From assembly GCA_900541875.1 (NCBI GenBank), contig UQLF01000016.1:1-42212 (forward strand): a stretch of DNA of 42,212 nt, written 5' to 3'. The stretch is from an uncultured Collinsella sp. (GTDB lineage Bacteria > Actinomycetota > Coriobacteriia > Coriobacteriales > Coriobacteriaceae). Both the position numbers and the translations under genes were made by a program. Below the pieces are notes generated by a model that saw nothing but the letters and a program-made list of their open reading frames with translations, did no database searches and was not told the origin of the DNA. Below are positions 17,653-26,670 of this stretch, piece by piece (position 1 is the first letter of the stretch; every line of letters starts with the position of its first letter).

Positions 17653-17664
17653 CCATCTGTCGGA

Positions 17665-18459
17665 TTAAGCGAGGCCCTCCAGCACGCGACGAAGCTCCTG
17701 CTGGACGGCGTGGTCGCGGTTACAACCCACCACGCGATCGGCCACCGCCTTGAGCGCGGGGCGCGCGTTTTCCATCGCGCAGCCCGTGCCGACAAAGCGA
17801 ATGATCTCGTAGTCGTTCATCGAGTCGCCAAACGCCATGACCTCGTTGCGTTCAATGCCGTAATGCTCCGCGAGCTGCGCGATACCCGAGGCCTTCGACA
17901 CACCAGGCTGCATGGCATCGATCCACGCGTTGCCCGAAGGTGCAAAAGTAAAGAGCTGACCAAGTTCGCGCTGTAGCACGTACGCACTGTCCATAACGGC
18001 ACCGTCATCGCAAAAGATGCTCGCCTTGATGATATTTGCGCTGGGATCGGGCAGCTCCCAAATGCGCTCGGCATTGGGAAGGTCCTTATCGACCTCACGC
18101 ACGAACTTGCACTCGTCATCGAGCAGGAAGGACTTGGTTCGGTCAAAGAGCGCAAGATGCAGATTGGGAAACGTCCTGACGGCTTGGGCGAGCCTTCGAA
18201 TCGCCAGGTGCGAATACACCTCACGGTCTACCATCTTACCGTCGGCGTAGACCTGGGCGCCGTTAGCGGCGACAAAGTCCATCTTGTCGCGAACGGGCGC
18301 AAAGAACTCACACAGGCGATCGTAGCGACGACCTGACGATGCGGCGAAATGCACGCCATGCTCGTGTAGCGCCAGAATCAGTTCATAGGTCTCGGGAGGC
18401 ACCTGGCTGTTTTCGTCAAGCAGTGTGCCGTCCATATCGGATGCAATCAGTTTAAACAT
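17665..18459 (-). CDS. Cof-type HAD-IIB phosphatase (second)
   Basis: The 264-residue protein has SDMDGTLLDE, AASSGRRYDR, the motif III lysine in PGVSKASGIAQL and MAFGDSMNDYEII. These make it a HAD-IIB phosphatase of unknown substrate. Its ATG is preceded by AAGGGAGC, which is itself the 3' arm of a large leader hairpin. The whole gene is bracketed by inverted copies of a ~38-base repeat (17561-17600 and 18624-18663). It reads away from ade on the same strand, 206 bases downstream. Confidence 0.92.
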   Translation of the reverse strand: MFKLIASDMDGTLLDENSQVPPETYELILALHEHGVHFAASSGRRYDRLCEFFAPVRDKMDFVAANGAQVYADGKMVDREVYSHLAIRRLAQAVRTFPNLHLALFDRTKSFLLDDECKFVREVDKDLPNAERIWELPDPSANIIKASIFCDDGAVMDSAYVLQRELGQLFTFAPSGNAWIDAMQPGVSKASGIAQLAEHYGIERNEVMAFGDSMNDYEIIRFVGTGCAMENARPALKAVADRVVGCNRDHAVQQELRRVLEGLA

Positions 18460-18464
18460 AGAAA

Positions 18465-18526
18465 AGCTCCCTTCGGGCTTGTTGGAATCGAACGTGTATC
18501 CGATTCCAACGTACCCAAAGGGAGCT
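18465..18526 (-). promoter_or_regulatory. Two-tier leader hairpin hiding the HAD ribosome binding site
   Basis: Minus strand: AGCTCCCTT (18526-18518) pairs with AAGGGAGCT (18473-18465), and inside it GTTGGAATCG (18510-18501) pairs with CGATTCCAAC (18490-18481). The AAGGGAG arm is the only ribosome binding site for the HAD gene, and TTTTCT follows it. It could be an ade terminator, a translational switch, or both. Confidence 0.6.
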
Positions 18527-18623
18527 CAAATAAGACTCCGCGGGCGTAAACGTTACAAGGGCCTGGCAAATAGCTCACACATGCCAGAGGTCCTACGGTC
18601 GCGGCGCCAGGCAGCCCGCCAAA

Positions 18624-18672
18624 GAGTGTCCCCGATGACTAGTCGTTTAAGAACGTCCCCGATGACTAGTCG
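18624..18672. repeat. Family B copy 2 with internal direct repeat
   Basis: GTCCCCGATGACTAGTCG occurs twice (18628-18645, 18655-18672), joined by TTTAAGAAC. The block is the inverse of 17561-17600 with about two mismatches over the first 36 bases. Its end supplies the stop codon (18666-18668) and last residue of adenine deaminase, so the repeat has inserted at, or been recruited into, the gene's 3' end. Confidence 0.75.
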
Positions 18673-20486
18673 GCGTAGGTGAAGGTTGTGACGTCGAACA
18701 TGCCCTCGGGGCGGATGCGGAGCGTCGGGATGACCGGCAGGGGCAGGAAGATGATGCCCATGATGGGGTCGAGCGGCGGCTCAATACCCATGGCGCGCGC
18801 CTTGACCATAAAGTCATCGTGCTGCGCGGCAACGTCTTCGGCAGTGCCTTCGCTCATCAGGCCGCCGAGCGCCAGAGGAATACGAGCCACGACCTCGCCG
18901 TTGCGCACCAGCACGTGACCACCTTGGCCCACGGCCTCAACGGCGGCCATCATATCGGCGGCGTTGTCGCCCACCACGCACACGTTGTGCGAGTCGTGGC
19001 CGATCGTGGAGGCAATGGCGCCACCCGTGATGGTGAAACCGCGCACCCAGCCGCGACCGATATGCTTGCCGACCAGGCCCAGGCCAGCGGGGCCGTCGCC
19101 GTCGGCGCCCTCGGCCTGCAGCGACACGCCGCGGCCATGGCGCTCAATCAGCATAATGCGACGCAAGTCCTCGTCAGTCTCGGGACGAACCATGCCCGTG
19201 ATGGCCTTGCCCGGCACCACGTCAATCACGGCCTCGCCCGGCTTAAAGGCATAGTCGAATACGTCGAGCGAAAGCTTCGGCAGCTTAACGGAGGCACGCA
19301 GCTCATCGGCAAGGGCCGCAACCTCGGCCATCTCGGGTGCGATCTCGCCCACAAAGGTACCGTCCTGCGCCACCAGAGCACCGGCGGCATATACGCGATG
19401 CGGAGCCGTGGCAAACGTCAGGTCATTGAGCACCAGCAGGTCGGCACGCTTGCCCGGGGCAATCGCACCGCGGAGCTCATGCGGGTCGCGGCAGCCGTGA
19501 TCCAGGCCAAACGCCTCGGCCGTGGAGAGGGACGCCATAGAGATAGCGACCACGGGGTCGATACCGGCCTCAATCGCCGCGCGGCAGGCATTGTCGATCA
19601 TGCCGGTTGCAAGCGCATCGGAAGGGGCGCGGTCGTCAGTCGCAAAGCAGCAGCGGCGGGCGCGCGCGGGATTCTCCAGCAACATCGGAGACAGGTTGGC
19701 CAGGTCATGGCTGCACGTACCTTCGCGCAGCATCACATACATGCCGCGAGATAGCTTGTCGAGTGCCTCCTCGGGAATCGTCGACTCATGGTCGGCGATA
19801 ATGCCCGCCGCGGCATAGGCGTTGAGGTCCTTGCCGGCAACGAGTGGGGCGTGACCGTCAACCTGTTTGGACGGCGTCTGGTTGGCAGCGTCGATACGAG
19901 CGCAGGTCTCGGGATCGGCCATAAAGACGCCCGGCAGGTTCATCATCTCGCCCAGACCAAAGACATCGCCCGGATGCTCGGCAAAAAACGCCTGCATATC
20001 GGCAGCCGAAATAACGGCACCGGCCTGCTCATCGGGCAGCGCGGGCACGCACGAAGGCATCATGTACTTGATGGAGATGGGTGCGCGGCGGCCATCCTCA
20101 ATCATAAAGCGCAAGCCGTCGAGACCGGCAACATTGGCAATCTCGTGGCTGTCGGCAATGGCGGTGGTGGTACCGCGCGTCGCGGCCATGCGAGCATACT
20201 CGGCGGGACGGATGTTCGAAGACTCGATATGCAGATGCCCGTCAATAAAACCGGGAGCGAGATAGCGACCCTGGCAGTCGATGAGCTCAGTTGCCTCGTA
20301 GGTGCCAGCGGCATCGTCGCGACCATCGTAGAGCACGCCGACGATCACACCGTCCTTGACGGCAACGCTACCGGGCGCCACACGCTGGCCATACACGTCG
20401 ACGATCTGCGCATTGGTAAACAGCCTGTCGACGGGCACGCGGCCCTCGGCGGCCTCGATCACAGACCTCATGACCTCAACGGACAT
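18666..20486 (-). CDS. ade: Adenine deaminase
   Basis: The 606-residue amidohydrolase converts adenine to hypoxanthine and ammonia in purine salvage and catabolism. Metal-site motifs are present: PGFIDGHLHIESS, IADSHEIANVAG and, in the second half, TITGGAIASTIGHDSHN. The C-terminal adenine-deaminase domain (IMGIIFLPLPVIPTLR) is intact, and the length is close to the ~590 usual for the family. ATG follows AAAGGAG. In gut anaerobes such enzymes feed xanthine dehydrogenase-type hydroxylases; the XdhC/YqeB/YqeC accessory genes 19 kb away fit that. The last codon and stop lie in a dispersed repeat. Confidence 0.95.
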   Translation of the reverse strand: MSVEVMRSVIEAAEGRVPVDRLFTNAQIVDVYGQRVAPGSVAVKDGVIVGVLYDGRDDAAGTYEATELIDCQGRYLAPGFIDGHLHIESSNIRPAEYARMAATRGTTTAIADSHEIANVAGLDGLRFMIEDGRRAPISIKYMMPSCVPALPDEQAGAVISAADMQAFFAEHPGDVFGLGEMMNLPGVFMADPETCARIDAANQTPSKQVDGHAPLVAGKDLNAYAAAGIIADHESTIPEEALDKLSRGMYVMLREGTCSHDLANLSPMLLENPARARRCCFATDDRAPSDALATGMIDNACRAAIEAGIDPVVAISMASLSTAEAFGLDHGCRDPHELRGAIAPGKRADLLVLNDLTFATAPHRVYAAGALVAQDGTFVGEIAPEMAEVAALADELRASVKLPKLSLDVFDYAFKPGEAVIDVVPGKAITGMVRPETDEDLRRIMLIERHGRGVSLQAEGADGDGPAGLGLVGKHIGRGWVRGFTITGGAIASTIGHDSHNVCVVGDNAADMMAAVEAVGQGGHVLVRNGEVVARIPLALGGLMSEGTAEDVAAQHDDFMVKARAMGIEPPLDPIMGIIFLPLPVIPTLRIRPEGMFDVTTFTYAD

Positions 20487-20611
20487 ACATACTCCTTTAA
20501 CCGTAGAAAACGCTGCGGGGCGGACAGACCTTCACCGCAGCAAGCCAATAGCCATTGTATGCCCAAACGATGGGTCAACAATACGCCTCTCCGCTTAACG
20601 GCACACGCCAC

Positions 20612-20643
20612 TTGGTGCAATGGGGACTGCCGCTGAGCACCAA
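20612..20643. repeat. GGGAC-core hairpin, family C copy 2
   Basis: TTGGTGC (20612-20618) and GCACCAA (20637-20643) enclose AATGGGGACTGCCGC. It shares TTGGTGCAATGGGGAC with 7570-7585. It lies in the 355-base gap between tyrS and ade, which contains no gene. Confidence 0.65.
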
Positions 20644-20701
20644 TACAAGGAGTGTCCCAAAGTGCCAACAACGGGAGCGCCGATGTTTTGGCAACGACAG
20701 C

Positions 20702-20800
20702 GAGCGGGCCGCATTTGAGACAAGGTGACGTGAAACGAAAGGGCGCTGACCTTCTGGTCGCGCCCTTGAAGTTGAACGTCAGATTGTCCAAATGCGGCCC
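20702..20800 (-). repeat. Four-tier nested stem-loop downstream of tyrS
   Basis: Outer 13-bp arms GCGGGCCGCATTT (20702-20714) with complement at 20788-20800 extend with GACAA/TTGTC. Inside are TGACGT/ACGTCA (20724-20729, 20774-20779), then AAGGGCGC/GCGCCCTT (20737-20744, 20758-20765), then GACC/GGTC. Another 9-bp hairpin (20815-20838) sits between it and the tyrS stop. On the minus strand the inner stem is followed by TTTCGTTT, so it may include the tyrS terminator. The depth of nesting also suits a structured RNA or REP-type element. Confidence 0.7.
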
Positions 20801-20841
20801 GCGCAGCGTCGGCCGGTCCGCCGTTCGGTAGAACGGCGGAA

Positions 20842-22053
20842 CTAAATCAACTTGAAGCCCTTGCGCTTGCCTACGGAGAGGGTGTCGCCCAGCTTGAGGG
20901 CGCTGGGATCGATGTTATAGCTCTTGGGAGCCACGGCCTTGCCGTTGATCTTGACACCGCCGCCGTCGATATCGCGACGAGCTTGGCCGGCGCTCGCCGA
21001 AAGACCCAAGTCCTTGAGCAGGCCGGCGAGGTAGATCTGGCCCTCGTCGTTAACAGTCAGCTCAACGTGCTTCTCGGGGAAGTCGGCGAGCTGGCCCTCC
21101 TTGAACACGCGGTCGAACTCGGCCTGAGCCTCGTCACCGGCACCGGCGCCGTGGTAGGTGTCGCACAGGTCGCGGCCCAGAGCGCGCTTGAGCTCGTAGG
21201 GGTCGGCAGAACCATCGGCCAGGGCAGCGTCGATCTTGTCGACCTCGGCCGGGGTGAGCGAGCTGGCCAGACGATAGTACTTGCCGATCATCTCATCGGG
21301 GATGGACATGGTCTTGCCGAACATATCCTTGGGGGCGTCGGTCAGGCCGATGTAGTTGCCGTAGGACTTGGACATCTTGCGCACGCCATCGGTGCCCTCG
21401 AGCAGCGGCATGGTGAGCGCGATCTGGGGCTCCATGCCCATCTTCTCCATGAGCTCACGGCCGGCGAGCAGGTTGAAGAGCTGATCGGTGCCGCCCATCT
21501 CCACGTCGGCCTTGATCTGCACGGAGTCGAAGGCCTGCATCACGGGATACAGGAACTCATGCAGGGCGATCGGCGTCTGAGACTGGTAGCGCTTGGTAAA
21601 GTCATCGCGCTCAAGGATGCGGGCGACGGTGAACTTGGAGCACACCTGCAGCAGGCCGGCCAGGTCCATCGAAAGGATCCAGTCGCCGTTGTGCACGATG
21701 GTGGTCTTCTCGGGATCCAGGATCTTCATGGCCTGGCTCACGTAGGTCTCGGCGTTGGCCTCGATCTGCTCCTGCGAAAGCTGCGGACGCGTGGAGTTCT
21801 TGCCCGAAGGATCGCCGATCAGCGCGGTGCCGTTACCGATGATAAGGGTGACGTTGTGGCCCAGGTCCTGGAACTGACGCATCTTGCGCAGGGGCACGGC
21901 ATGTCCCAAGTGCAGGTCGGGGCTGGTGGGATCGACGCCGAGCTTGATGTTGAGGGGCTCGCCCTTCTCAAGCTTCTTGCGAAGGTCGGCCTCGGGGACG
22001 ATCTGCGCGGCGCCCGAGGTGATGATACGCATTTGCTCGTCGACAGACAGCAT
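20842..22053 (-). CDS. tyrS: Tyrosyl-tRNA synthetase
   Basis: This 403-residue class I synthetase charges tRNA-Tyr. The HIGH-like motif is DLHLGHAVPLRKM, the KMSKS loop is VRKMSKSYGN, and the C-terminal S4 RNA-binding domain (AGLLKDLGLSASAGQARRDI) is complete. The overall sequence is of the TyrZ-like type. I chose MLSVDEQMRIIT as start because AAGGAGG lies eight bases upstream; the longer frame begins inside the spacer. No T-box leader is visible in the ~96 bases upstream. It is probably transcribed with the U32 gene before it, and ends at a hairpin cluster. Confidence 0.96.
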   Translation of the reverse strand: MLSVDEQMRIITSGAAQIVPEADLRKKLEKGEPLNIKLGVDPTSPDLHLGHAVPLRKMRQFQDLGHNVTLIIGNGTALIGDPSGKNSTRPQLSQEQIEANAETYVSQAMKILDPEKTTIVHNGDWILSMDLAGLLQVCSKFTVARILERDDFTKRYQSQTPIALHEFLYPVMQAFDSVQIKADVEMGGTDQLFNLLAGRELMEKMGMEPQIALTMPLLEGTDGVRKMSKSYGNYIGLTDAPKDMFGKTMSIPDEMIGKYYRLASSLTPAEVDKIDAALADGSADPYELKRALGRDLCDTYHGAGAGDEAQAEFDRVFKEGQLADFPEKHVELTVNDEGQIYLAGLLKDLGLSASAGQARRDIDGGGVKINGKAVAPKSYNIDPSALKLGDTLSVGKRKGFKLI

Positions 22054-22149
22054 TGGGTATCCTCCTTTTGCTATAGCACCCTCGCCGGATACGGCGGTGC
22101 TGGAAGTCCATAAACTCTCATATGATAACAAAACGGCGCGGCCGAACAC

Positions 22150-24120
22150 CTACGACAGGAAAATCCTCGTCCTGCTGCATGCGTCGACAGCGACCGGCAG
22201 ACGCGTACCGTCGCGCTCGACCAAATAGCGCGTCTGCCGACGACGCGAGCAGTCACGGCAATGGACCGAGCCCGTTGCCTGTGTGGCGCAAGGCCCCTCG
22301 GCGGTGAGCAGGCAATGCTCACACGCCATGAGCTCGGGATGGCCGGCGTCGACAGGCCCCAAGACACCGGGGCAAGCGGCAAGCTCGGCAACGCGCTCAG
22401 CGTCGTTGGCGAGCAACTCGGCTGGCACATACACACGGCCCGCACCAAGCCCACGCAGCCAGACAAGCGTGGCCCGGTTGGCGCAAAACACTGGCGCCGC
22501 CACATCAAACGCCACGCCCAACTCACGCGCCATCGCAGCCTGTCCCAAATTGCGGCAGACCACACGCCCGGCACGCTGCATCAGCGAGCGGGTCCGCTCG
22601 ACGTCGCCCCCGCGACAGACTTCATCGAGCACCACGGTCGCATCGGACAGGTCGAGCTCGTCACACGGGTCGGCATCCATCAGCTCCCAGGCAAAGAACA
22701 TACGAGCCAAAGCCCCCTGTTCCGCCGACTCCGCCAGTCCCGCCGCCGGCACATCGCCAGCGACAACGGAGCCCTCAAACGGCAGCACTTCAACGGCGCG
22801 AGCAGCAGGCACGACCGCATCGGCCTCGGCATGCATGCGCTCCAGGGCCGTCGCCGTCTGCTCCAACACACCGGCGCTGCGAATCAGGTACACCTCGCAG
22901 CCCGTGTCCACCTTACGCTTGCAATGCACGACGACGCGCTTCCCCGCTGCGGCATCCACCGGGCAGGGCACCTGCGGCCAGCGCTTGGGCACATCGGGAC
23001 GCGCGTCGACACCCGGATAGAACCGAATCTCGAGCGTGTCACCCGCCGCCACGGCGGCGTCGAGCTCAACGGTCACCTCTTCGTGGCCCACAGCGACCAA
23101 GCGCCCCACGCGCACGCCCTGGTTAATTGCGCGCTCAAAGCTCATCAGCTCGGCACCCGAACGCCCTCGCAGGTACGCATCGGTAAACCCACGGTTAAAC
23201 GACCTTCCCAGCTCGCGCTCAAGCTCTTCCACGGCACCGGGGTCCCACGCGCCGTCGCACAGCATATCGAGTGCCCGGCGCCACACCCGCACCACGTTGA
23301 ATACGTAATCGGGGGTCTTCATGCGCCCCTCGATCTTGAGCGACGCCACGCCGGCATCTACAAGCTCGGGCAGATGCGCAATACCCAGATAGTCGCGCGG
23401 GCACAGCAGGCGATCTCCCTCGACAGCAACAACACTCTGCCCCGCCTCGTCCACTAGGTCGTACGCCAGACGGCACGGCTGTGTGCAGTCGCCGCGCATC
23501 GCCGAGCGCCCACGCCGCAGGGCCGAGAACTCGCACGCCCCCGAATAGCCGATGCAAATCGCACCGTGGCAGAATACCTCGATGGGCACGCCCGTGGCAC
23601 ATAGCGCCGCAATCTCGTCGACCGTCAGCTCGCGTGCCGTCGTCACGCGCTCGACCCCCAGCTCGTCGGCGGCAAGCCGCACGGCACCCTCGCTATGAGC
23701 GCCCGCCTGCGTGGACAGGTGAATCTCGACCCCGGGAATCGCCGCGCGCAGCGCGCAGGCCAACCCGGCATCGGCCACAATCAGAGCATCGGCGCCCAGC
23801 TCCAGTGCATGAGCTCCCAGCGCCACCGCGTCGGACAGCTCATCGTCAAACACGAACACGTTGAGCGTCACGTACACACGCACGCCATGAGCATGCGCCA
23901 CGGCACAACCGCGCGCAAACTCGTCATCCGTAAAGCCATGGGCGCTCACGCGGGCGTTAAAGCCGCCCAAACCCGCATAGATGGCATCGGCGCCCGCGGC
24001 GATGGCCGCAAGCATCTGGTCGAGCCCGCCCGCCGGCGCCAGCAGCTCGGGCAGCGCCGCACCGGCAGCATCCAATCCAGTCTTGTGTTGCCCGCTCGGC
24101 CCCATCGTCCGAATCGCCAT
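22150..24120 (-). CDS. U32 peptidase family protein
   Basis: The 656-residue protein opens with ELLAPAGGLDQMLAAIAAGA and carries the U32 signature EVFCHGAICIGYSGACEFSA with later GDCTQPCRLAYDL. Close family members are now linked to RNA hydroxylation (RlhA on 23S rRNA, TrhP on tRNA) rather than proteolysis; which applies here is unknown. A C-terminal third beyond the usual core ends with a Cys-rich part (MACEHCLLTAEGPC, HCRDCSRRR), compatible with a metal or Fe-S site. ATG 24120 follows AAGGAG at seven bases; upstream codons lack a site. It is divergent from the penicillin-binding protein and probably co-transcribed with tyrS. Confidence 0.88.
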   Translation of the reverse strand: MAIRTMGPSGQHKTGLDAAGAALPELLAPAGGLDQMLAAIAAGADAIYAGLGGFNARVSAHGFTDDEFARGCAVAHAHGVRVYVTLNVFVFDDELSDAVALGAHALELGADALIVADAGLACALRAAIPGVEIHLSTQAGAHSEGAVRLAADELGVERVTTARELTVDEIAALCATGVPIEVFCHGAICIGYSGACEFSALRRGRSAMRGDCTQPCRLAYDLVDEAGQSVVAVEGDRLLCPRDYLGIAHLPELVDAGVASLKIEGRMKTPDYVFNVVRVWRRALDMLCDGAWDPGAVEELERELGRSFNRGFTDAYLRGRSGAELMSFERAINQGVRVGRLVAVGHEEVTVELDAAVAAGDTLEIRFYPGVDARPDVPKRWPQVPCPVDAAAGKRVVVHCKRKVDTGCEVYLIRSAGVLEQTATALERMHAEADAVVPAARAVEVLPFEGSVVAGDVPAAGLAESAEQGALARMFFAWELMDADPCDELDLSDATVVLDEVCRGGDVERTRSLMQRAGRVVCRNLGQAAMARELGVAFDVAAPVFCANRATLVWLRGLGAGRVYVPAELLANDAERVAELAACPGVLGPVDAGHPELMACEHCLLTAEGPCATQATGSVHCRDCSRRRQTRYLVERDGTRLPVAVDACSRTRIFLS

Positions 24121-24282
24121 CGACAAACTCCTTACCAAGGTATGCATTCACTCTGAAAAATGCCGCCTTCCAGCATACACGAGGCCTCGCGCGCCCCGTT
24201 TGGTTTATCGTGTAATAACTTATGTCCATCCTGCCCCGACGGCACATCCGCCGTCCGGCACGACATACCTGGAGGTCAATAT

Positions 24283-26481
24283 ATGGGTCCTCGCCAACGA
24301 CAGGGACGCAGCCGTTCAAAGACGCATGCCCTGCCCATAATCCTGCTCTCGTTTTTGGGCTTTTTGCTTATCGCGGGCGTGGCATTTGGCATCGGCATGG
24401 TCGGCAACGTCAACCGCTGGCTGTCCGATCTGCCCGACTACACCGACGCCAACGCGTATCTGGTGAGCGAGCCCACCGAGATCGTCGACTGCAACGGCAA
24501 CAAGATCGCGAGCTTCTACACGCAAAACCGCAAGTCCATCACCAAGGACGAGGTCTCCCCCTACGTGCTGCAGGGCACCGTTGACGTCGAGGACGAGCGC
24601 TTCTACGAGCACGGCGGTATCGACCTGTGGGGTATCGCGCGTGCTGCGGTGGCAACCCTCGGCGGCGGGCACGAAGGCGCCTCGACTATCACCCAGCAGC
24701 TGGTGCGCAACACCATTCTGCAGGAGGAGCAGTTCGACTCGACCATCGAGCGTAAGGTGCGCGAGGCCTACATCGCCATCAAGATGGAGGACATGTACTC
24801 CAAAGACGAGATCCTCATGATGTACCTCAACACCATCTATTACGGTCACGGCGCCTACGGCATCGAGGCCGCAGCCGAGACCTACCTGTCCAAGAGCGCC
24901 GCCGACCTCACCCTGAGCGAGGCCGCGCTGCTCATCGGCCTTCCCAACTCGCCTTCGCAGTACGACCCCACGGTCAACCCCGACCTGGCACTGTCTCGCC
25001 GCAACAAGGTCCTCGACAACATGCTGCGCCTGGGCCACATCACCCAGGAGGAGCACGATGCCGCACAGGCCGAGCCCATCACCCTCAACGTGACCGAGAT
25101 TTCGGGCAGCGGCGTCGACGTATACTCGCAGCCCTACTTTGTCGCCTATGTTAAGCAGCTGCTGGAGCAGGAGTTCTCGACCGACGTGCTCTTTAAGGGC
25201 GGCCTGACCGTCAAGACCACCATCGACCCCACGATGCAGCAGGTGGCAGAGAATGCCGTCCGCGAGCAGCTCGACACGCTCTCACTCGACGGCCTGGACA
25301 TGGGCATGGTCGTCGTCGACCCCAAGACCGGCTACATCAAGTGCATGGTGGGCGGCTATGACTACAACGCCGACGAGAACCACGTAAACCATGCCACGGC
25401 CAAGCGTCCCGTCGGCTCCACCTTTAAGGCCTTTACGCTGGCAACTGCCATCCAAAACGGCATGAACCCCAACGTCACCCTCAACTGCAACTCGCCGCTC
25501 AAGGCCAAGGGCACCACGACCGAGGTCCAAAACTACGCCAACCATAGCTATGGCAACATCACGCTTAAGCAGGCGACGGCATACTCCTCCAACACCGGCT
25601 ACATCCAGGTGGCGGAAGCCGTCGGCAACAGCAAGATCATCTCGCTCGTCAAAAAGCTCGGCATCGATCCCGCCAAGGACAACATCGAGGACGTTCCCGT
25701 CATGACCCTCGGCACCGGCTCGATCTCGCCGCTCGAGATGGCCGCCGCCTACGCGACGTTTGCCAACGGCGGCTACTATCGCCAGCCGATCGCCATCACC
25801 GAGATTGACTCTCGCACCGGTTCGGCGCTGTACCAGCACACCGACAATCCCTCACAGGTACTTACCGAGGGCGAGGCCGCCGCGGTCACCGATGTTCTGT
25901 CCGGCGTCATGAAGGGCGGCGGTACGGGTGCTGCCGGCGCCCTGAGCGTCAACCAGCCCTATGCCGGCAAGACGGGCACCACCGACAACACCACCAACCT
26001 GTGGTTCTGCGGCTATACCCCGCAGCTGGCGTGCGCCCTGTGGACCGGCTATTCCGCGGGCGAGATTCCCATCCAAAAATACGGCACAGACCTGCTGGGC
26101 GACAGCACCAACCTGCCTGTCTTTAAGCGGTTTATGAACACCGTTCTGACCGGTACCGAGCGCGAGGAGTTTGCGACCGGAACGGCGCCCACCTACAAGA
26201 ACAACAGCGTCTGGAAGTTCTACGGCACCAACAACACCAAGAAGACGGAGAACGACGACAAGGACGAGAACGAGGACGAAGAGGAAACCACCACAACGAC
26301 GACCACGACGACCACGACCACCGAGACCACGGGCGGCGACACCACCGGCGGCACCGGTACGACCGGTGGCTCGACGGGCGGCTCCACTGGTGGTTCGACC
26401 GGCGGCGATGGCGGCACGCCTACGCCTACGCCTACGCCCACTCCCGACCCCTCGCCCACGCCTGACGATACGGTCGGCTAG
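24283..26481 (+). CDS. Class A penicillin-binding protein
   Basis: The 732-residue bifunctional murein synthase has a short cytoplasmic tail and a membrane anchor at about residues 17-40. The GT51 glycosyltransferase domain follows (DVEDERFYEHGGIDLWGI, EGASTITQQLVRN) and then a transpeptidase domain with SxxK in RPVGSTFKAF, SxN in YSSNTGY and KTG in YAGKTGTTD. The last ~80 residues are low complexity: an acidic stretch, twelve consecutive threonines, Gly-Gly-Ser/Thr repeats and a Thr-Pro run, probably a wall-spanning linker. ATG 24283 follows GGAGG at seven bases. It is monocistronic with a strong terminator. Confidence 0.94.
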   Translation: MGPRQRQGRSRSKTHALPIILLSFLGFLLIAGVAFGIGMVGNVNRWLSDLPDYTDANAYLVSEPTEIVDCNGNKIASFYTQNRKSITKDEVSPYVLQGTVDVEDERFYEHGGIDLWGIARAAVATLGGGHEGASTITQQLVRNTILQEEQFDSTIERKVREAYIAIKMEDMYSKDEILMMYLNTIYYGHGAYGIEAAAETYLSKSAADLTLSEAALLIGLPNSPSQYDPTVNPDLALSRRNKVLDNMLRLGHITQEEHDAAQAEPITLNVTEISGSGVDVYSQPYFVAYVKQLLEQEFSTDVLFKGGLTVKTTIDPTMQQVAENAVREQLDTLSLDGLDMGMVVVDPKTGYIKCMVGGYDYNADENHVNHATAKRPVGSTFKAFTLATAIQNGMNPNVTLNCNSPLKAKGTTTEVQNYANHSYGNITLKQATAYSSNTGYIQVAEAVGNSKIISLVKKLGIDPAKDNIEDVPVMTLGTGSISPLEMAAAYATFANGGYYRQPIAITEIDSRTGSALYQHTDNPSQVLTEGEAAAVTDVLSGVMKGGGTGAAGALSVNQPYAGKTGTTDNTTNLWFCGYTPQLACALWTGYSAGEIPIQKYGTDLLGDSTNLPVFKRFMNTVLTGTEREEFATGTAPTYKNNSVWKFYGTNNTKKTENDDKDENEDEEETTTTTTTTTTTTETTGGDTTGGTGTTGGSTGGSTGGSTGGDGGTPTPTPTPTPDPSPTPDDTVG

Positions 26482-26505
26482 AAATTCATCCAGCCATAAG
26501 CAACA

Positions 26506-26546
26506 AGGCCCCCGAGCAGCTTATTAAACTGCTCGGGGGCCTTTTT
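26506..26546 (+). terminator. Penicillin-binding protein terminator
   Basis: A 14-bp perfect stem AGGCCCCCGAGCAG (26506-26519) pairs with 26529-26542 and is followed by TTTTTAG. Confidence 0.95.
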
Positions 26547-26586
26547 AGTTTAAAGCGACCTGATGGGCGATCTTTATACCGGCAGA

Positions 26587-26622
26587 CAAAAAGGGGGTAC
26601 CGACCAACGTCGATACCCCTTA
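26587..26622 (-). terminator. argR terminator
   Basis: On the minus strand AAGGGGTATCGA pairs with TCGGTACCCCCTT (one bulge) and TTTTT follows, about 50 bases after the argR stop. Confidence 0.8.
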
Positions 26623-26670
26623 CAAGCCACTATGTCAGCGCGCACAGTGCCGAGCGCACGACCCGCACGC

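Noticed and set aside
18481..18510. tRNA-like T-loop (GTTCGATTCC on the minus strand)
   Set aside because: The flanking bases form a simple 10-bp hairpin and no acceptor, D or anticodon arms can be drawn. No tRNA or rRNA gene was found in the window.
22054..22149. T-box or extended N-terminus for tyrS
   Set aside because: The short upstream gap lacks the T-box sequence and specifier structure, and the extra codons show no homology to TyrS.
26285..26450. Short tandem repeats that might suggest a CRISPR or minisatellite
   Set aside because: They are in-frame codon repeats of the penicillin-binding protein tail (Thr, Gly-Gly-Ser, Thr-Pro), with no spacers.
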